From Takakia lepidozioides (lineage: Eukaryota; Streptophyta; Takakiopsida; Takakiales; Takakiaceae), in assembly GCA_030704615.1 (NCBI GenBank), contig CM060731.1, positions 91,928,756 to 91,992,755 of the forward strand: a stretch of 64,000 bases of DNA, given 5' to 3'. Position 1 is the first letter of the stretch, and each line of letters begins with the position of its first letter. Both the position numbers and the translations under genes were made by a program. Below, one piece after another: positions 1-10,889 of the stretch. Under the pieces are notes generated by a model that was given only the letters and a program-made list of their open reading frames with translations, did not search any database and had not been told where the DNA came from.

Positions 1-19
1 CAACCAGGGAGGCATTTTC

Positions 20-640
20 ACTTTGAGTGGACCGGCAGGCAAGAAGTACCGGCCACTGCGGGTCTTGTTGGACTCAGGAGCTCAGCCACTGATGTTGGGC
101 AGAGCTGCTATTGCAGGTTTGGGCCTCATGGAGGCGGATATGGAGCCTTGTCCTTTCCAGATACAGACATCTCTGGGAGGATCAGAGCAGGCTCGGGCAT
201 GACACGGCATCAGTTGGCTATTAGACTGCAGCCGGATCATCCTGTAGATGGCTCAGTGATGCGAGCCAAGGCCATTGTGACAGACGCGGTCTCTTACGAT
301 GTCCTCGTTGGTGGGGCAGTGTTATACCCCATGGGCTTCACCCTGGATTTTGGGAGGAGTCAGCATCCTACAGCCTGGATGGCAGTCAGGGGATGGTCGC
401 CGTGCACAGCTCCCTGTGACATTCATTGGGGGTATTGCGCTGCCCAGCGGGGCAAGATGCCAACACTAGCCGCCTTCACAGCTGCAGTTAGTTGGCCTGG
501 AGAGTTGCTGGAAGGCAATGCCCATGCAGAGGATGTGCCACCTCCAGCAGAGCAGGATGACATGCATGGTATGGCGGAGTTGCCTGCCATGGTTGCTCAC
601 ACTCCATTGTGGGGTACGAGCAAGGATTTGCAGCAGCTGC
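20..640 (+). pseudogene. retropepsin-like aspartic protease region of gypsy copy 1
   Basis: The translation begins with a conserved stretch that contains LLDSGAQPLMLG, the DSGA active-site loop of retroviral-type aspartic proteases, followed by the hydrophobic VSYDVLVGGAVLYPMG segment that forms the second half of such folds. A single-base loss near position 198 and another near 340-360 break the frame relative to copy 2, which keeps it further. In the intact element the enzyme would cut the Gag-Pol polyprotein inside the particle. The region runs directly into the methyltransferase, so the two were probably translated together. Confidence 0.75.
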
Positions 641-744
641 TGATGACGGGTGCAACAAGCTTGGGTAGAAGCTTTTGTACCGTCAGGAGAGGAGGAGAGT
701 GCGGTGATTGCACCAGGGCCACCTCAGTTGTCGCCATTGGACAC

Positions 745-1997
745 CACACCTCTTGTGTGGCAGGCCCGGATGAAGGCATTGCCTTCTGGACTGTTTGGCG
801 GGATCAGCACCGGATTGGCTGCTGTGCTACAGGCAGGTGTACGGTTCGACGTTACCTGTATGTGGAGAGGGATGAGACTGCACGACGCGTCTCACTGCGC
901 CATGTTGCTCAGTTGGTACAGCAGTACCCTGAGTTGTTGCCGTGTCTGCAGTTCGTGGATACAACAAGCCTTGCCAGCAGACATTTCGTTGCTGGGGGCG
1001 CAGGATTTGGAGCGGGTTGGCTCCATTGATCTGGTAGTGGCAGGTTGGCCCTGCCAAGGGCATTCATCAGCCGGGCATGGCAATGGATTGCGAGACTCGA
1101 GGACGGGTCTGTTTTGGGAGATGGTGCGGATTTTGCGCCACTTGCAGCTTCATCAAGCTGTATCTCCAGCATACATCTTGGAGAATGTGCCACTGATGGG
1201 TGATTCTCGGGGCCAGGGTGATGGCCAGTGTGCATCAAGTCCGGTCGTGGCTTGGGTCAGCAGTGTTGCTGGATGCAGCTGCAGTGGGGTCACGGGCTCA
1301 TCGTCCACGACTATGGTGGACTAACTTGATGCCACCCGCACTGCTCAAGCGTGCATTTGATGGGGTGCAGCGGCCAGCACACCTCACCGTGGATGGCATT
1401 TTGGACACAGGAAGGCAGTCTCAACGTGTGAGACACGATGACCGTTCGCCTTTGGCAGTGGTCAACAGGGTGGGTCAACCACGAGCAGCATTACCTACAC
1501 TGCTCAGCTTCCCAGGATCCCATGCTTTTCGGGATGGTGGACCTGGCCTCCTGTGGGATGCTCAGTTGCAGCAGTTAGTGGAGCCTAATGCCGACGAGCG
1601 AGAGCGGGCTATGGGGTTTTCCACTGGGACCACGGCGGTGCCTTCTCTTTCTGAGGCATCACGTCGTCAGGTGTTGGGGCAAGCAATGGATCTCAATTGC
1701 TTGACCTGGATTGTCAGCTTGGCTATGGCTGAGCAACGTAGAGTGCGGAGTGCACTTCCCTTGACGGTCTCTCTGCCTACCGAGACGGTACAGGCAGCGA
1801 GTGGGGGCGAGCCGGTGAGGACCACGAGGTGTAGACATCCATGGCACACGTGGGAGGTGCTCGAGGTTCAGAGGGAGTTGGCAGCGAAGGCAGCTGTGAT
1901 GGATGAGGAGGTTCTCAATGATGAGATGATGGGGCAGGATGAGGCCTTGTCATTGACTGAGCAGGAAGGGGGTACTGCTCAAGAGGTTGCAGCATAG
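745..1997 (+). pseudogene. C5 cytosine DNA methyltransferase domain of gypsy copy 1
   Basis: The catalytic motifs of a cytosine-5 methyltransferase appear in order over three frames: motif I (DLFGGISTGLA-like, about 783-815, broken by loss of one T compared with copy 2), an acidic AdoMet-binding YVERDETAR, motif IV GWPCQGHS with the catalytic Cys (about 1,043), motif VI ILENVP (about 1,177), motif VIII-like HRPRLWWTN (about 1,300) and a C-terminal RRQVLGQAMDLN resembling motif X (about 1,660). The short spacing and the HRPRLWW box look closer to DNMT3/DRM enzymes than to DNMT1; that placement is inference. It sits between protease and RT. Frameshifts near 790 and 1,200 abolish function. Confidence 0.85.
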
Positions 1998-2069
1998 CAA
2001 CCACGGGACGCGTCCTCTACCTCTAAGCCCACTGGACTTAAGGTTGCAGTTACGGAGGACAATTGGGAG

Positions 2070-3520
2070 CCTGACATTGGACCCATTGTCACCGGAGGAG
2101 AGAGACGACGTATACGGCGGTTCCTGAGGGCTTACAGGAATTGCTTTGCCTTCAGTTTGAAGGACTTGGGAGCACTGAAGGGTCAAGAGATCCGTATTGA
2201 GTTGGCCACTGACACGCCAATCTTTCGGAGACCCTATAGATACAGTGACATGGAGAGGTCTTTGATTCAGATGAGGACTCAAGATCTCTGGGAGGCAGGT
2301 TTGGTGGAGCTCTCTGGTGGAGAGTATGCTTCAGCCACAGTGATGCCAGCTAAGAAGGATGTCTATGGCAATTGGACGGAGAGACGTATGTGCGGTGATT
2401 ACCGGCCTGTAAATCGTCAGACCAAGTCCGATAGGTATGCCATGCCAACACCAGAGGAGATCTTTGATGCCATTGGGCATTCCAAGGTCTTTAGCACGTT
2501 GGATTTACGATCCGGATATCACCAGTTGCCGATCAAGGAGGCGGATAAGCAAAAGACGGCATTCTGGGGGATCAATGAGCACGGGAAGGATTGCCTATAC
2601 CAGTGGCGGTTCTTACCATTTGGGCTTAAAAACGCCCCGCTGAGTTTCAAAGAGTCATGGACAGGATTCTAGCAGGGGTGGAGTTTGCTCGGTGCTACAT
2701 ATGACATCATCATCTTTAGTGCTACGGTGGAGGAGCATGAGAGACACCTTCAGGGGGTATTTGAGCGCTTGAGGACGCACGGATTGAAGTTACATCCGGG
2801 AAAGTGCAAGTTTTTCCACAACCAGATTGAGTATCTGGGTCACATGATATATCCTGGAGGATTGGGGGTACAGCAGACTAAGGTAGAGTCCATTGCACAG
2901 GTTCCACGCCCCACGGATGTGAGCCGAGTTCGAGCTTTCATGGGGTTAGCAAACTATTACAGACGGTTTGTTAAGGGATTTAGTGCCATTGCAAAGGCTC
3001 TAACCAAGCTGACCAAGGTGGACCAGGAGTGGCAGTGGGAAGATGAGCAAGAACAAGCTTTTCAAGAGCTCAAGGCGAGGTTGACCTCGGCGCCCATCTT
3101 GAGACGACCTATCAGGGGGCGTCCTTTTCAGCTGCATACAGATTGGAGCATGCTGGGGCTTGGAGCGGTGCTCACACAGGTGGATGATGAGGGAAGAGAG
3201 TTCGTAGTGGCTTATGCTAGCCGCTCGAACAATGCTGCAGAGTCTAAGTATAGCTCATATGAGGAGAATGCTTAGCTGCAGTGTGGGCCGTGGCACACTT
3301 CAGGTGCTATCTATACGGCAATCTCTTCACCCTTGTCACGGATCACCAACCACTCAAGTGGTTGATGGAGTCAGACAAGCTTACGGGGAAGCTTGCACGG
3401 TGGGCACTCATCCTTCAAGAGTATGACTTTCAGGTGGTGCATCGACCGGGTTTGGTCAATCGAAAATGCAGATGGGTTGAGTCGCAATCCATGCACGAGC
3501 CAGCAGGATGACACTGGAGC
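2070..3520 (+). pseudogene. gypsy copy 1 reverse transcriptase and RNase H
   Basis: The RT starts with the primer-grip side sequence DTPIFRRPYRYSDMER and continues through MCGDYRPVNRQT, STLDLRSGYHQL and WRFLPFGLKNAP, all hallmarks of Ty3/gypsy RT. The catalytic YIDD box is destroyed: copy 2 reads CYIDDIIIF, whereas this copy has lost two bases (about 2,695-2,705). RNase H follows, with HTDWSMLGLGAVL, an AESKYSSYE motif and VTDHQPLKWL, then the usual VVHRPG-ADGLSR ending, shifted in frame near 3,270 and 3,465. The protein copied the element RNA into DNA. Confidence 0.9.
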
Positions 3521-3714
3521 TCGGTGGCATGGTGAGACGGACGAGGAGATGGTGCCCGGATGGCATGCATCTGCATTTCTGTGTATCTTGGCAGCGGAAG
3601 GCCAGGTTGGACCTACAACAGGGATGACTGTAGATCAAGTGTCTGAGGACCCTGAGGCCAGCAATGAGCAAGGTGGCGCCAAAGATATACATGAGGATTC
3701 AGTTGTGTTGGACT

Positions 3715-5129
3715 ACCTCCGCACTGGAGACACGGCAGCCACTGTGACTGCCAAGGAGAGGGATCGGATCCTACAACGAGCCAAGAGGTTCAGTGGGAGG
3801 GGACACACCTGCTCCGAGTGTGGGAGGATGGTCGAGTGAGGATTGTGCCTCACCCAACACAGCGGGCACGGTTAGTGCGGCATGCCCATGAGGAGTTGGG
3901 GCATTTTGGGGTGCGACGCACTCATAGTCTACTGCAGGGGCAGTATTGGTGGCGTGGTATGCACACAGAGGTGCAACAATTTGTGGCTAGGTGCATGGTG
4001 TGTGACAGGTGCGTGCTTCTTCATTCAACGCCCCTACTCCACAATTGCACCCTCTTCCGATCATGGGATTGGGCTACAGGTGGAGTCTTGACTTCGCAGG
4101 GCCGTTGCCACTGACCATGCGCCACAACAAGTACGTGTTGGTGATGGTGGAGCACTTCTCCAAGTGGATTGAATTGGTTCCATTGCCTGATAAGGCTAGT
4201 GAGGGAGGCTGCGTATGCATTCTGGATTGTGTGCTTAGCCGATTCGGTGCTCCAGCTGAGGTACTCACGGACCAAGGGAGAGAGTTCTTGGGGGAGTTTC
4301 AGGCTTTGTGTGACAAGGCCTTGATAGACCACCGCACCACTTCTCGGGATCATCCTGAGCCGATGGCTTGGCAGAGAGAGTTGTTCAGACAGTAAAGAGG
4401 GGTTTGCGCAAGTATGGCTTGCAGAAGGGACACCTAGGAGATTGGGACCTTCAGTTACCCTGGTTAGCCATGGGCTACAGGTTCAGCAAGCAAGCATCAC
4501 TTGCCTCCTTCTCACCATACTTTCTTCTCTTTGGCCGAGAGCCGGATTTGCCTACATCCATTCGCAGAGAAGCTGCTACAGTTCTTAACCTTGACGATCC
4601 GGACGTGTGGGCACGTGCATGTGAGCAGCGTGCAGAGTTGTTCAAGAGAGTCATGCCCATGGCTTTCGAGAACCTTGCCATTGCACAACACCGTGATACG
4701 TTGAGGTATGCTACCATACGTGGTGGGGGCTATCGTCCTGGGGTTCGGAGATTCAACCCTGGTGACTATGTCTATCTGCAGCAGACTGCTCCTACGACCC
4801 TGGATGTGACTGCAGGACGTGTTATTTTGAGGGTTCGAGAGGTCTTGCCCTCAGGCGTCTTGGTCTTGGAGGGTCGGGATGGCATAACTTGGAAGGACCA
4901 TGTGCGTAATTGTGCGCCATGTCACCTTCCGAATGTCGATGGCAGGATTGACCCAAACCTGGCAGTGGTATCTGCAGGTTTGAGGTGCATGTTGTGTGGG
5001 TCTGCTAAAGGGGCAGCCACCATGCTGGTGTGTGATCGATGCTCTAGAGGTTGGCATATGGGATGCTTGACTCCACCTCTTGAGATGGTTCCGGATGGGG
5101 ATTGGTTATGTCCACATTGCATTGGATAG
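3715..5129 (+). pseudogene. gypsy copy 1 integrase with C-terminal PHD finger
   Basis: The integrase has an HHCC zinc-binding segment (HAHEELGHFG to CMVCDR, about 3,880-4,008), a core starting SLDFAGPLPLT, the TDQGREFLG aspartate (about 4,265) and the AERVVQTVKRGL glutamate (about 4,370), i.e. a D,D,E transposase fold. Frameshifts occur near 4,010 and 4,365. After the C-terminal DNA-binding part comes a Cys4-His-Cys3 PHD finger at about 4,976-5,129: RCMLCGS, LVCDRCSRGWHMGCL and DWLCPHC. Chromoviral gypsy elements usually carry a chromodomain here; a PHD finger would likewise read histone tails and could steer integration. The stop is at 5,127-5,129. Confidence 0.88.
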
Positions 5130-5377
5130 TGGGAGTGGATACAACCATGGAAGGCTAACAAGAAACGCAAGGCCCAGCTACTAGGAGACCTTGAACACAC
5201 GAGATCTTGGCTCAAGTTCACAGATTGCAAGACGGCGACTAACGATGGGGCTACTCTTGTACCCGGCCTCTTGGTCTATAGAGTTTGAGTACATAGGGAC
5301 AGTGATAGAGGACTTAGTACGGCTGTGGCTATTACATCTTGTAGCTATCTGGAGGTAGAGGGACCTATCCACCAGCT

Positions 5378-5387
5378 AGGGGGGCGA
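5378..5387 (+). promoter_or_regulatory. polypurine tract of gypsy copy 1
   Basis: The purine run AGGGGGGCGA lies one base before the LTR start. A matching tract precedes the LTR of copy 3 on the minus strand. It would prime plus-strand DNA synthesis. Confidence 0.7.
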
Positions 5388-5388
5388 T

Positions 5389-5910
5389 TGTGGCAGACTA
5401 CTTTATTGTGCATATATGTGTGGTGTGGTTTGGACAGCGATGTAGTTGTGTAGCGATATGTATGCGCACGACAGCTGTCAAGTTAAATAAGCACAGTGTG
5501 AAAACAGCTAGAATAAAACTAGTTATTTGTATTTAACACTTGGATTTAGGTCAAGTGTTAAATCAGGTGTCAAGTTTAGTTTGACACCTGGTCCGTCTTA
5601 TCTTCACGAGAGCGGCAGTCGCGCGCTCATCTCTCTCGAGTTGAGCCTGCGCGACCGAGCTCCTGCATCTTTAGATCTGAGTGTGCTTATGATGGGAGTG
5701 TAGGTTGTTGTGGGGTGGAGTCCCCATAGCTTGGGGTGCCCCTGGCTCGACTATTTTTAAAGAGTGATGTTGAGGGATTTCATATTTCTTGTGTTGAGAG
5801 TGTGTGTCCTTTCTAGTTTTTATCATTGTGCAGACTACTTTATTGTGCATATATGTGTGGTGTGGTTTGGACAGCGATGTAGTTGTGTAGCGATATGTAT
5901 GCGCACGACA
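5389..5910 (+). repeat. LTR of the gypsy-methyltransferase element (522 bp)
   Basis: It starts TGTGGCAGAC and ends GCGCACGACA, so it has TG...CA borders. The borders are confirmed by the 520-bp LTR of copy 3 (62,510-63,029, minus), which is similar throughout and stops at the same bases. Unusually, the first 85 bp (5,389-5,473) and last 84 bp (5,827-5,910) are near-identical direct repeats, each with its own TG...CA ends. It serves as 3' LTR of copy 1 and may also be the 5' LTR of copy 2, which follows without another LTR. Confidence 0.85.
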
Positions 5911-6339
5911 ATCGAGTTTGATTTTTATTTTATTTTTTTCTTTTTCACTCTGACTGTTCGCGGCCTTCCGTGGCTCCAACCGCCACGACTCCGCACGCCC
6001 GCCCTAGGCGCTCGTTGGCCACGGGCTGCCCCGTGATACCCCATGGTACCCCACACCCCGAGCCTTCACGACCCGCCATCCCCACGATCTGGTCACCGTG
6101 CCCACCCGTGGTGTCCGCACCACGGCTTTCCACGGTCACGGTCAACGGTCACGGTCAACAGTTACGGCCTGAGCTCGTGGTATCTCGTGATACCACCCCC
6201 ACGGCCCATCACGGCCACTGTTCCCTACGTTCCCAAGAACTCCACACGAGTTTCTATGCGTTTCCGATCGCTCCCCGGGACGTTCCCACGTTCCCGAGCT
6301 CTCCCCCCGAGCTGGGTTTGCTCCTGAGTTGCGCCCGGC

Positions 6340-7277
6340 CAGTTCTAAGGAACAATGGTGGCCGGGGCAAGGTGGAGCAGCCCAGAGAGGACGAGGTGGC
6401 CAGGCACGAGGTGCAGGCCAAGGGCAAGCTTAACATGGCCAAGGACGCGGAGGTCAAGGTGTTGACCAAAGCATGGCCAACCGGCTTCAGCAGCTAGAGC
6501 AGAGGCTCGCTGTCATGGCCACAGCTCAGGTGGTACCGGTTCCAAGGCCGGATGGTCCACCTCCTGCTCCTGAGGAAGGAGACATGGGAGGCATGGGATT
6601 CATGTGCAGGGCAACACTACCACTAGTGAGGGGTGCCACTACCACTACCACTATGGTGGGGGCCACTACCACTACCACTATGTGCGGGGCAGGACTATCA
6701 CTAGTGCAAGTGGAATCAGCTGCGGCAGTGACTCAAGGAGCAGCACGAGTTCTTGAGCCACGGGGTGCGGAGGTGGAGTTGGATCCACAACATGGGGAGG
6801 CAAGCCGTCAGGCCAGGCTTCCTCAGTCATTCACATTGGCGGAGACAGTGTCGACGCCGTCCATGGCACCTAGTTCTTACCCGACTGTTACCGAGGCGAA
6901 GGTTATTATGCCATTGGGGAGAGCTATACGGGCAGCACCACTACCTAGTGTTGCCAAGGCTACGGCAGCTAGTGTGCTGCTGGGGGCGGCCACATCTGTG
7001 TGTCAGGCTCCATTGTTCTCGGCTATCATGATTGCGACGCCAAGGGTAAGACCAGCTGAGGTGTTCAGGCTGGCAGCACACTCTGTGAGAGTGGGGAGGT
7101 TACTTCATCTTCTGCGGAGATAGTGGGAGGTGTAGTGCCGGAGGGATCCTCGGATGTGAGGGTCAAGACTGCCACGGCGATGCCATGGCAAGCTGCAGCT
7201 GCTAGGTTGGCGGAGCTGCCAGCTAGGCCAGCCATTGAGCGCGCCATGGTGACACCTGGAGTTGTCATGTTAGACAA
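6340..7277 (+). pseudogene. gag region of gypsy copy 2
   Basis: A Gly/Arg-rich stretch at about 6,350-6,470 resembles a nucleocapsid. It is followed by MANRLQQLEQRLAVMATAQ (6,473), a Pro-rich part, short ACTACC repeats encoding Thr runs, and a segment containing RLPQSFTLAETVS and LLGAATSVCQAPLFS. The minus-strand fragment at 12,060-12,420/13,538-13,900 has the same two blocks, which supports it as coding sequence of the family. Stops and frame changes are present. Gag would form the particle; no clear CCHC zinc knuckle is visible here. Confidence 0.6.
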
Positions 7278-7280
7278 CTA

Positions 7281-7890
7281 GGATGGCATTTTCTATTTGA
7301 GTGGACCGGCAGGCAAGAGGTACCGGCCACTGCGAGTCTTGTTGGACTCGGGAGCTCAGCCATTGATGTTGGGCAGAGCTGCTATTGCAGGCTTGGGCCT
7401 CACGGAGGCGGATATGGAGCCGTACCCTTTCCAGATACAGACATCTCTGGGAGGATCAGAGCAGACTCGGGGCATGACACGGCGTGAGTTGGCTATCAGA
7501 CTATAGCCGGATCATCCTACAGATGGCTCAGTGATGAGAGCCAAGGCCATTGTGACAGACGCGGTCTCGTACGATGTCCTTGTTGGTGGGGCAGTGTTGT
7601 ACCCCATGGGCTTCACCCTGGATTTTTGGGAGGAGTCAGCTTCCTATAGGCCTGGATGGCAGTCAGGGGAGGGCCGGCGTGTGCAACTCCCTGTGACTTT
7701 CATAGGAGGAGTTGCGGTTGCCCAGCGAGGCAAGATGCCGACACTAGCAGCATTCACAGCTACAGTGAGTTGGCCTGGAGAGTTGCTTGAGGGCAACGCT
7801 CATTCAGAGGATGTGTCACCTCCGGGAGAGCAGGATGACATGTATGGTATAGCAGAGTTGCCTGCCATGGTTGCTCACACTCCATCGTAG
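7281..7890 (+). pseudogene. protease region of gypsy copy 2
   Basis: It is closely similar to the protease of copy 1, with LLDSGAQPLMLGRAAIAGLG at about 7,335-7,395 and the VSYDVLVGGAVLYPMG strand at about 7,570-7,615. The frame is interrupted by a TAG at about 7,504 but otherwise stays open to 7,890, so this copy is the better guide to the ancestral sequence. Confidence 0.75.
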
Positions 7891-8029
7891 GGCTCGAGCA
7901 AGGATTTGCAGCGGGTTACTGATTGTCGTGTGCAACAAGCCTGGGTAAAGGCTTTTGTACCGTCAGGAGAGGAGGACAGTGCGGGGATTGCACCAAGACC
8001 ACCCTCAGTTGTCACCATTGGACACCACC

Positions 8030-9305
8030 ACACCGATCGTGTGGCGTGTCCGGATGAAGGCATTTGCCTTCTGGACTTGTTTGGCGGGATCAGCACCGGA
8101 TTGGCTATTGTGCTATAGGCAAGTGTATGGGTACGGCGTTACTTGTATGTGGAGAGGAATGAGACTGCACGACGCATCTCCCTCCATCTTGTTGCTCAGT
8201 TGGTGCAGCAGTACCCTGAGTTGTTGCCGGTGTCTGCAGTTTGTGGATATCAGCAGGCCTTGCCAGCAGACATTTCGTTGCTGGGGGCACAGGATTTGAA
8301 GCGGGTTGGCTCCATTGATCTGGTAGTGGCAGGTTGGCCGTGCCAAGGGCATTCATCAGTTGGTCATGGCATGGATTGCGAGACTCGAGGTCGGTCTGTT
8401 TTAGATGGTGTGCGGGTTTTGCGCCACTTACAGCTTCATCAAGCTTATCTCCAGCATACATCTTGGAGAATGTGCCACTGAGGGCGATTCTCCGGGCCAG
8501 TGTGATGGCCAGTGTGCATCAAGTCCGGTCGTGGCTTGGGTCAGCAGGTTTGCTGGATGCAGCTGCATGGGGTCACGGGCTCATCGTCCACGGTTATGGT
8601 GGACTAACTTGATGTCACCTGCACTGCTCAAGCGTGCATTTGATGGGGTGCAGCGGCCAGTACACCTCACAGTTGATAGCATCTTGGACATAGGGAGGCA
8701 GTCTCAGCGTGTGAGACACGATGACCGTTCGCCTTTGGCAGTGGTCAACAAGGTGGGTCAACCACAAGCAGTACTACCTACACTGCTCAGCTTCCCAGGA
8801 TCGCATGCTTTCTGGGATAGTGGACCTGGCCTCCTGTGGGATGCTCAGCTGCAGCAGTTAGTGGAGCCTAATGCCGACAAGCGAGAGCGGGCTATGGGTT
8901 TTCCACTAGGACCACGGCGGTGCCTTCTCTTTCTGAGGCATCACGTCGTCAGGTGTTGGGGCAAGCGATGGATCTCAATTGCTTGACCTGGATTATCAGC
9001 TTGGCTATGGCTGAGCAACGTAGAGTGCGGAGTGCACTTCTTTTTACGGTCTCTCTGCCTACCGAAACAGTATAGGCAGTGAGTGGGGGCGAGCCGGTGA
9101 GGACCACGGGGTGTAGACATCCATGGCACATGTGGGAGGTGCTCGAGGTTCAGAGGGAGTTGGCAGCCAAGGCGGCTGTGATGGATGAGGTTGGGGATTC
9201 TTCTCGGGTTGAGGAGGTCCTCAAGGATGAGATGATGGGGCAGGATGAGGCCTTGTCATTGACTGAACAGGCAGGGGTACTACTCATGAGGTTGCGGCAT
9301 AGCAA
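8030..9305 (+). pseudogene. C5 cytosine DNA methyltransferase domain of gypsy copy 2
   Basis: Motif I is intact here as LLDLFGGISTGLAIVL (about 8,068-8,115), followed by a stop where copy 1 continues. Then come YVERNETARR, the catalytic GWPCQGHS (about 8,333), the Glu-Asn-Val box (about 8,463, in another frame), HRPRLWWTNLM (about 8,585-8,615) and the motif-X-like RRQVLG (about 8,945). The motifs lie in three frames, so the enzyme is not made. The same fold between the same flanking domains in both copies shows it was part of the element and not a chance insertion. Confidence 0.85.
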
Positions 9306-9329
9306 CCACAGGACGCGTCTCCTACCTCT

Positions 9330-10735
9330 AAGTCTGCTGGACTTAAGGTTGCAGTTACGGAGGACAATTGGGAGCCTGACATTGGACCCATTGTCACTGG
9401 AGGAGAGAGACAACGTATACAGCGGTTCCTAAGGGCTTACAGGAATTGCTTTGCCTTCAGTTTGAAGGATTTGGGAGCACTGAAGGGTCAGGAGATTTGT
9501 ATTGAGTTGGCCACGGACACGCCAATCTTTTGAAGACCCTACAGATACAGTGACATGGAGAGGTCTTTGATTCAGCTGAGGACTCAAGATCTCTGGAAGG
9601 CTGGTTTGGTGGAACTCTCTGGTGGAGAGTATGCTTCAACCACCGTGATGCCAGCCAAGAAGGATGTCTATGGCAATTGGACGGAGAGACGTCTGTGCGG
9701 TGATTACTGAGCTGTAAATCGTCAGACCAAGTCCGATAAGTATGCCATGCCCACACCGGAGGAGATCTTTGATGCCATTGGGCATGCCAAGGTCTTTAGC
9801 ACTCTGGACTTGCGGTCCGGATATCACCAGTTGCCGATCAAGGAGGCAGACAAGCAGAAGACGGCATTCTGGGGGATCAATGAGCATGGGAATGATTGCC
9901 TATATCAGTGGCGGTTCTTACCATTCGGGCTTAAGAACGCTCTGCAGAGTTCCAGAGAGTCATGGACAGGATTCTAGCAGGGGTGGGCTTTGCTTGGTGC
10001 TACATAGATGACATCATCATCTTTAGTGCTACGGTGGAGGAGCACGAGAGACACCTTCAGGTGGTGTTTGAGCGCTTGAGAGTTCACGGATTGAAATTAC
10101 ATCCGGGGAAGTGCAAGTTCTTCCACAACCAGATTGAGTATCTGGGCCACATGATATATCCTGGAGGATTGGGGGTACAACAGACTAAGGTAGAGGCCAT
10201 CGCACAGATTCCACGTCCCACGGATGTGAGCCGAGTTCGAGCTTTCATGGGGTTGGCAAACTACTATAGGCGGTTTGTCAAGGGATTTAGTACTATTGCA
10301 AAGGCTCTAACCAAGCTAACCAAGGTAGACCAGGAGTGGCAGTGGGAAGATGAGCAAGAACGAGCTTTTCAAGAGCTCAAGGCGAGGTTGACCTCGGCGC
10401 CTATCCTGAGACGACCTATCAGGGGGCGTCCCTTTCAGCTGCATACAGATTGGAGCATGTTGGGGCTTGGAGCGGTGCTCACACAGGTGGATGATGAGGG
10501 AAGAGAGTTTGTAGTGGCTCATGTTAGCCGCTCAAACAACGCTGCAGAGTCTAAGTATAGCTCATAGCTGCAGTGTGGACCGTGGCACACTTCAGGTGCT
10601 ATCTATATGACAATCTCTTCACCTTTGTCACGGATCACCAGCCACTCAAGTGGTTGATGGAGTCAGACAAGCTTACGGGGAAGCTTGCACGGTGGGCACT
10701 TATACTCCAGGAGTATGACTTTGAGGTTGAGATGG
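9330..10735 (+). pseudogene. gypsy copy 2 reverse transcriptase and RNase H
   Basis: The RT blocks match copy 1. The STLDLRSGYHQL block (about 9,797) and the CYIDDIIIFSA catalytic box (about 9,998-10,030) are intact, but frame breaks occur near 9,530, 9,708 and 9,950. RNase H follows (LHTDWSMLGLGAVL, about 10,440; VTDHQPLKWL, about 10,627). The sequence linking RNase H to integrase is shorter than in copy 1, with a deletion near 10,730. Confidence 0.88.
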
Positions 10736-10889
10736 ACGAGGAGATGGTGTCGGGATGACATGCATCTGCCTTTTTGTGTATCTTGGCATTGGGAGGTCAG
10801 GTTGGACCTACAACAAGGATGACTGTAGATGGAGTGTCTGAGGACCCTGAGGCTAGTGATGAGCTAGGTGGTGCCAGAGATATACATGA

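Larger units (their letters stand above)
1..5910 (+). mobile_element. Ty3/gypsy retrotransposon with DNA methyltransferase and PHD finger (copy 1, 5' end outside window)
   Basis: The window opens inside the element, just before its protease. Reading rightwards come retropepsin, a C5 cytosine methyltransferase, reverse transcriptase, RNase H, integrase, a PHD finger, a polypurine tract and a 522-bp LTR. RT before integrase places it in Ty3/gypsy. Every domain is broken by frameshifts or stops, so this is a dead copy. Cytosine methyltransferases carried by retrotransposons have been reported by de Mendoza and colleagues (2018) for dinoflagellates and the charophyte Klebsormidium, so the fusion has precedent. 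Copies 2 (downstream) and 3 (minus strand, window end) share the organisation where preserved. Confidence 0.9.

Noticed and set aside
5911-5960. Primer-binding site after the gypsy LTR
   Set aside because: The sequence after GCGCACGACA starts ATCGAGTTTG and matches no tRNA 3' end that I can recognise.
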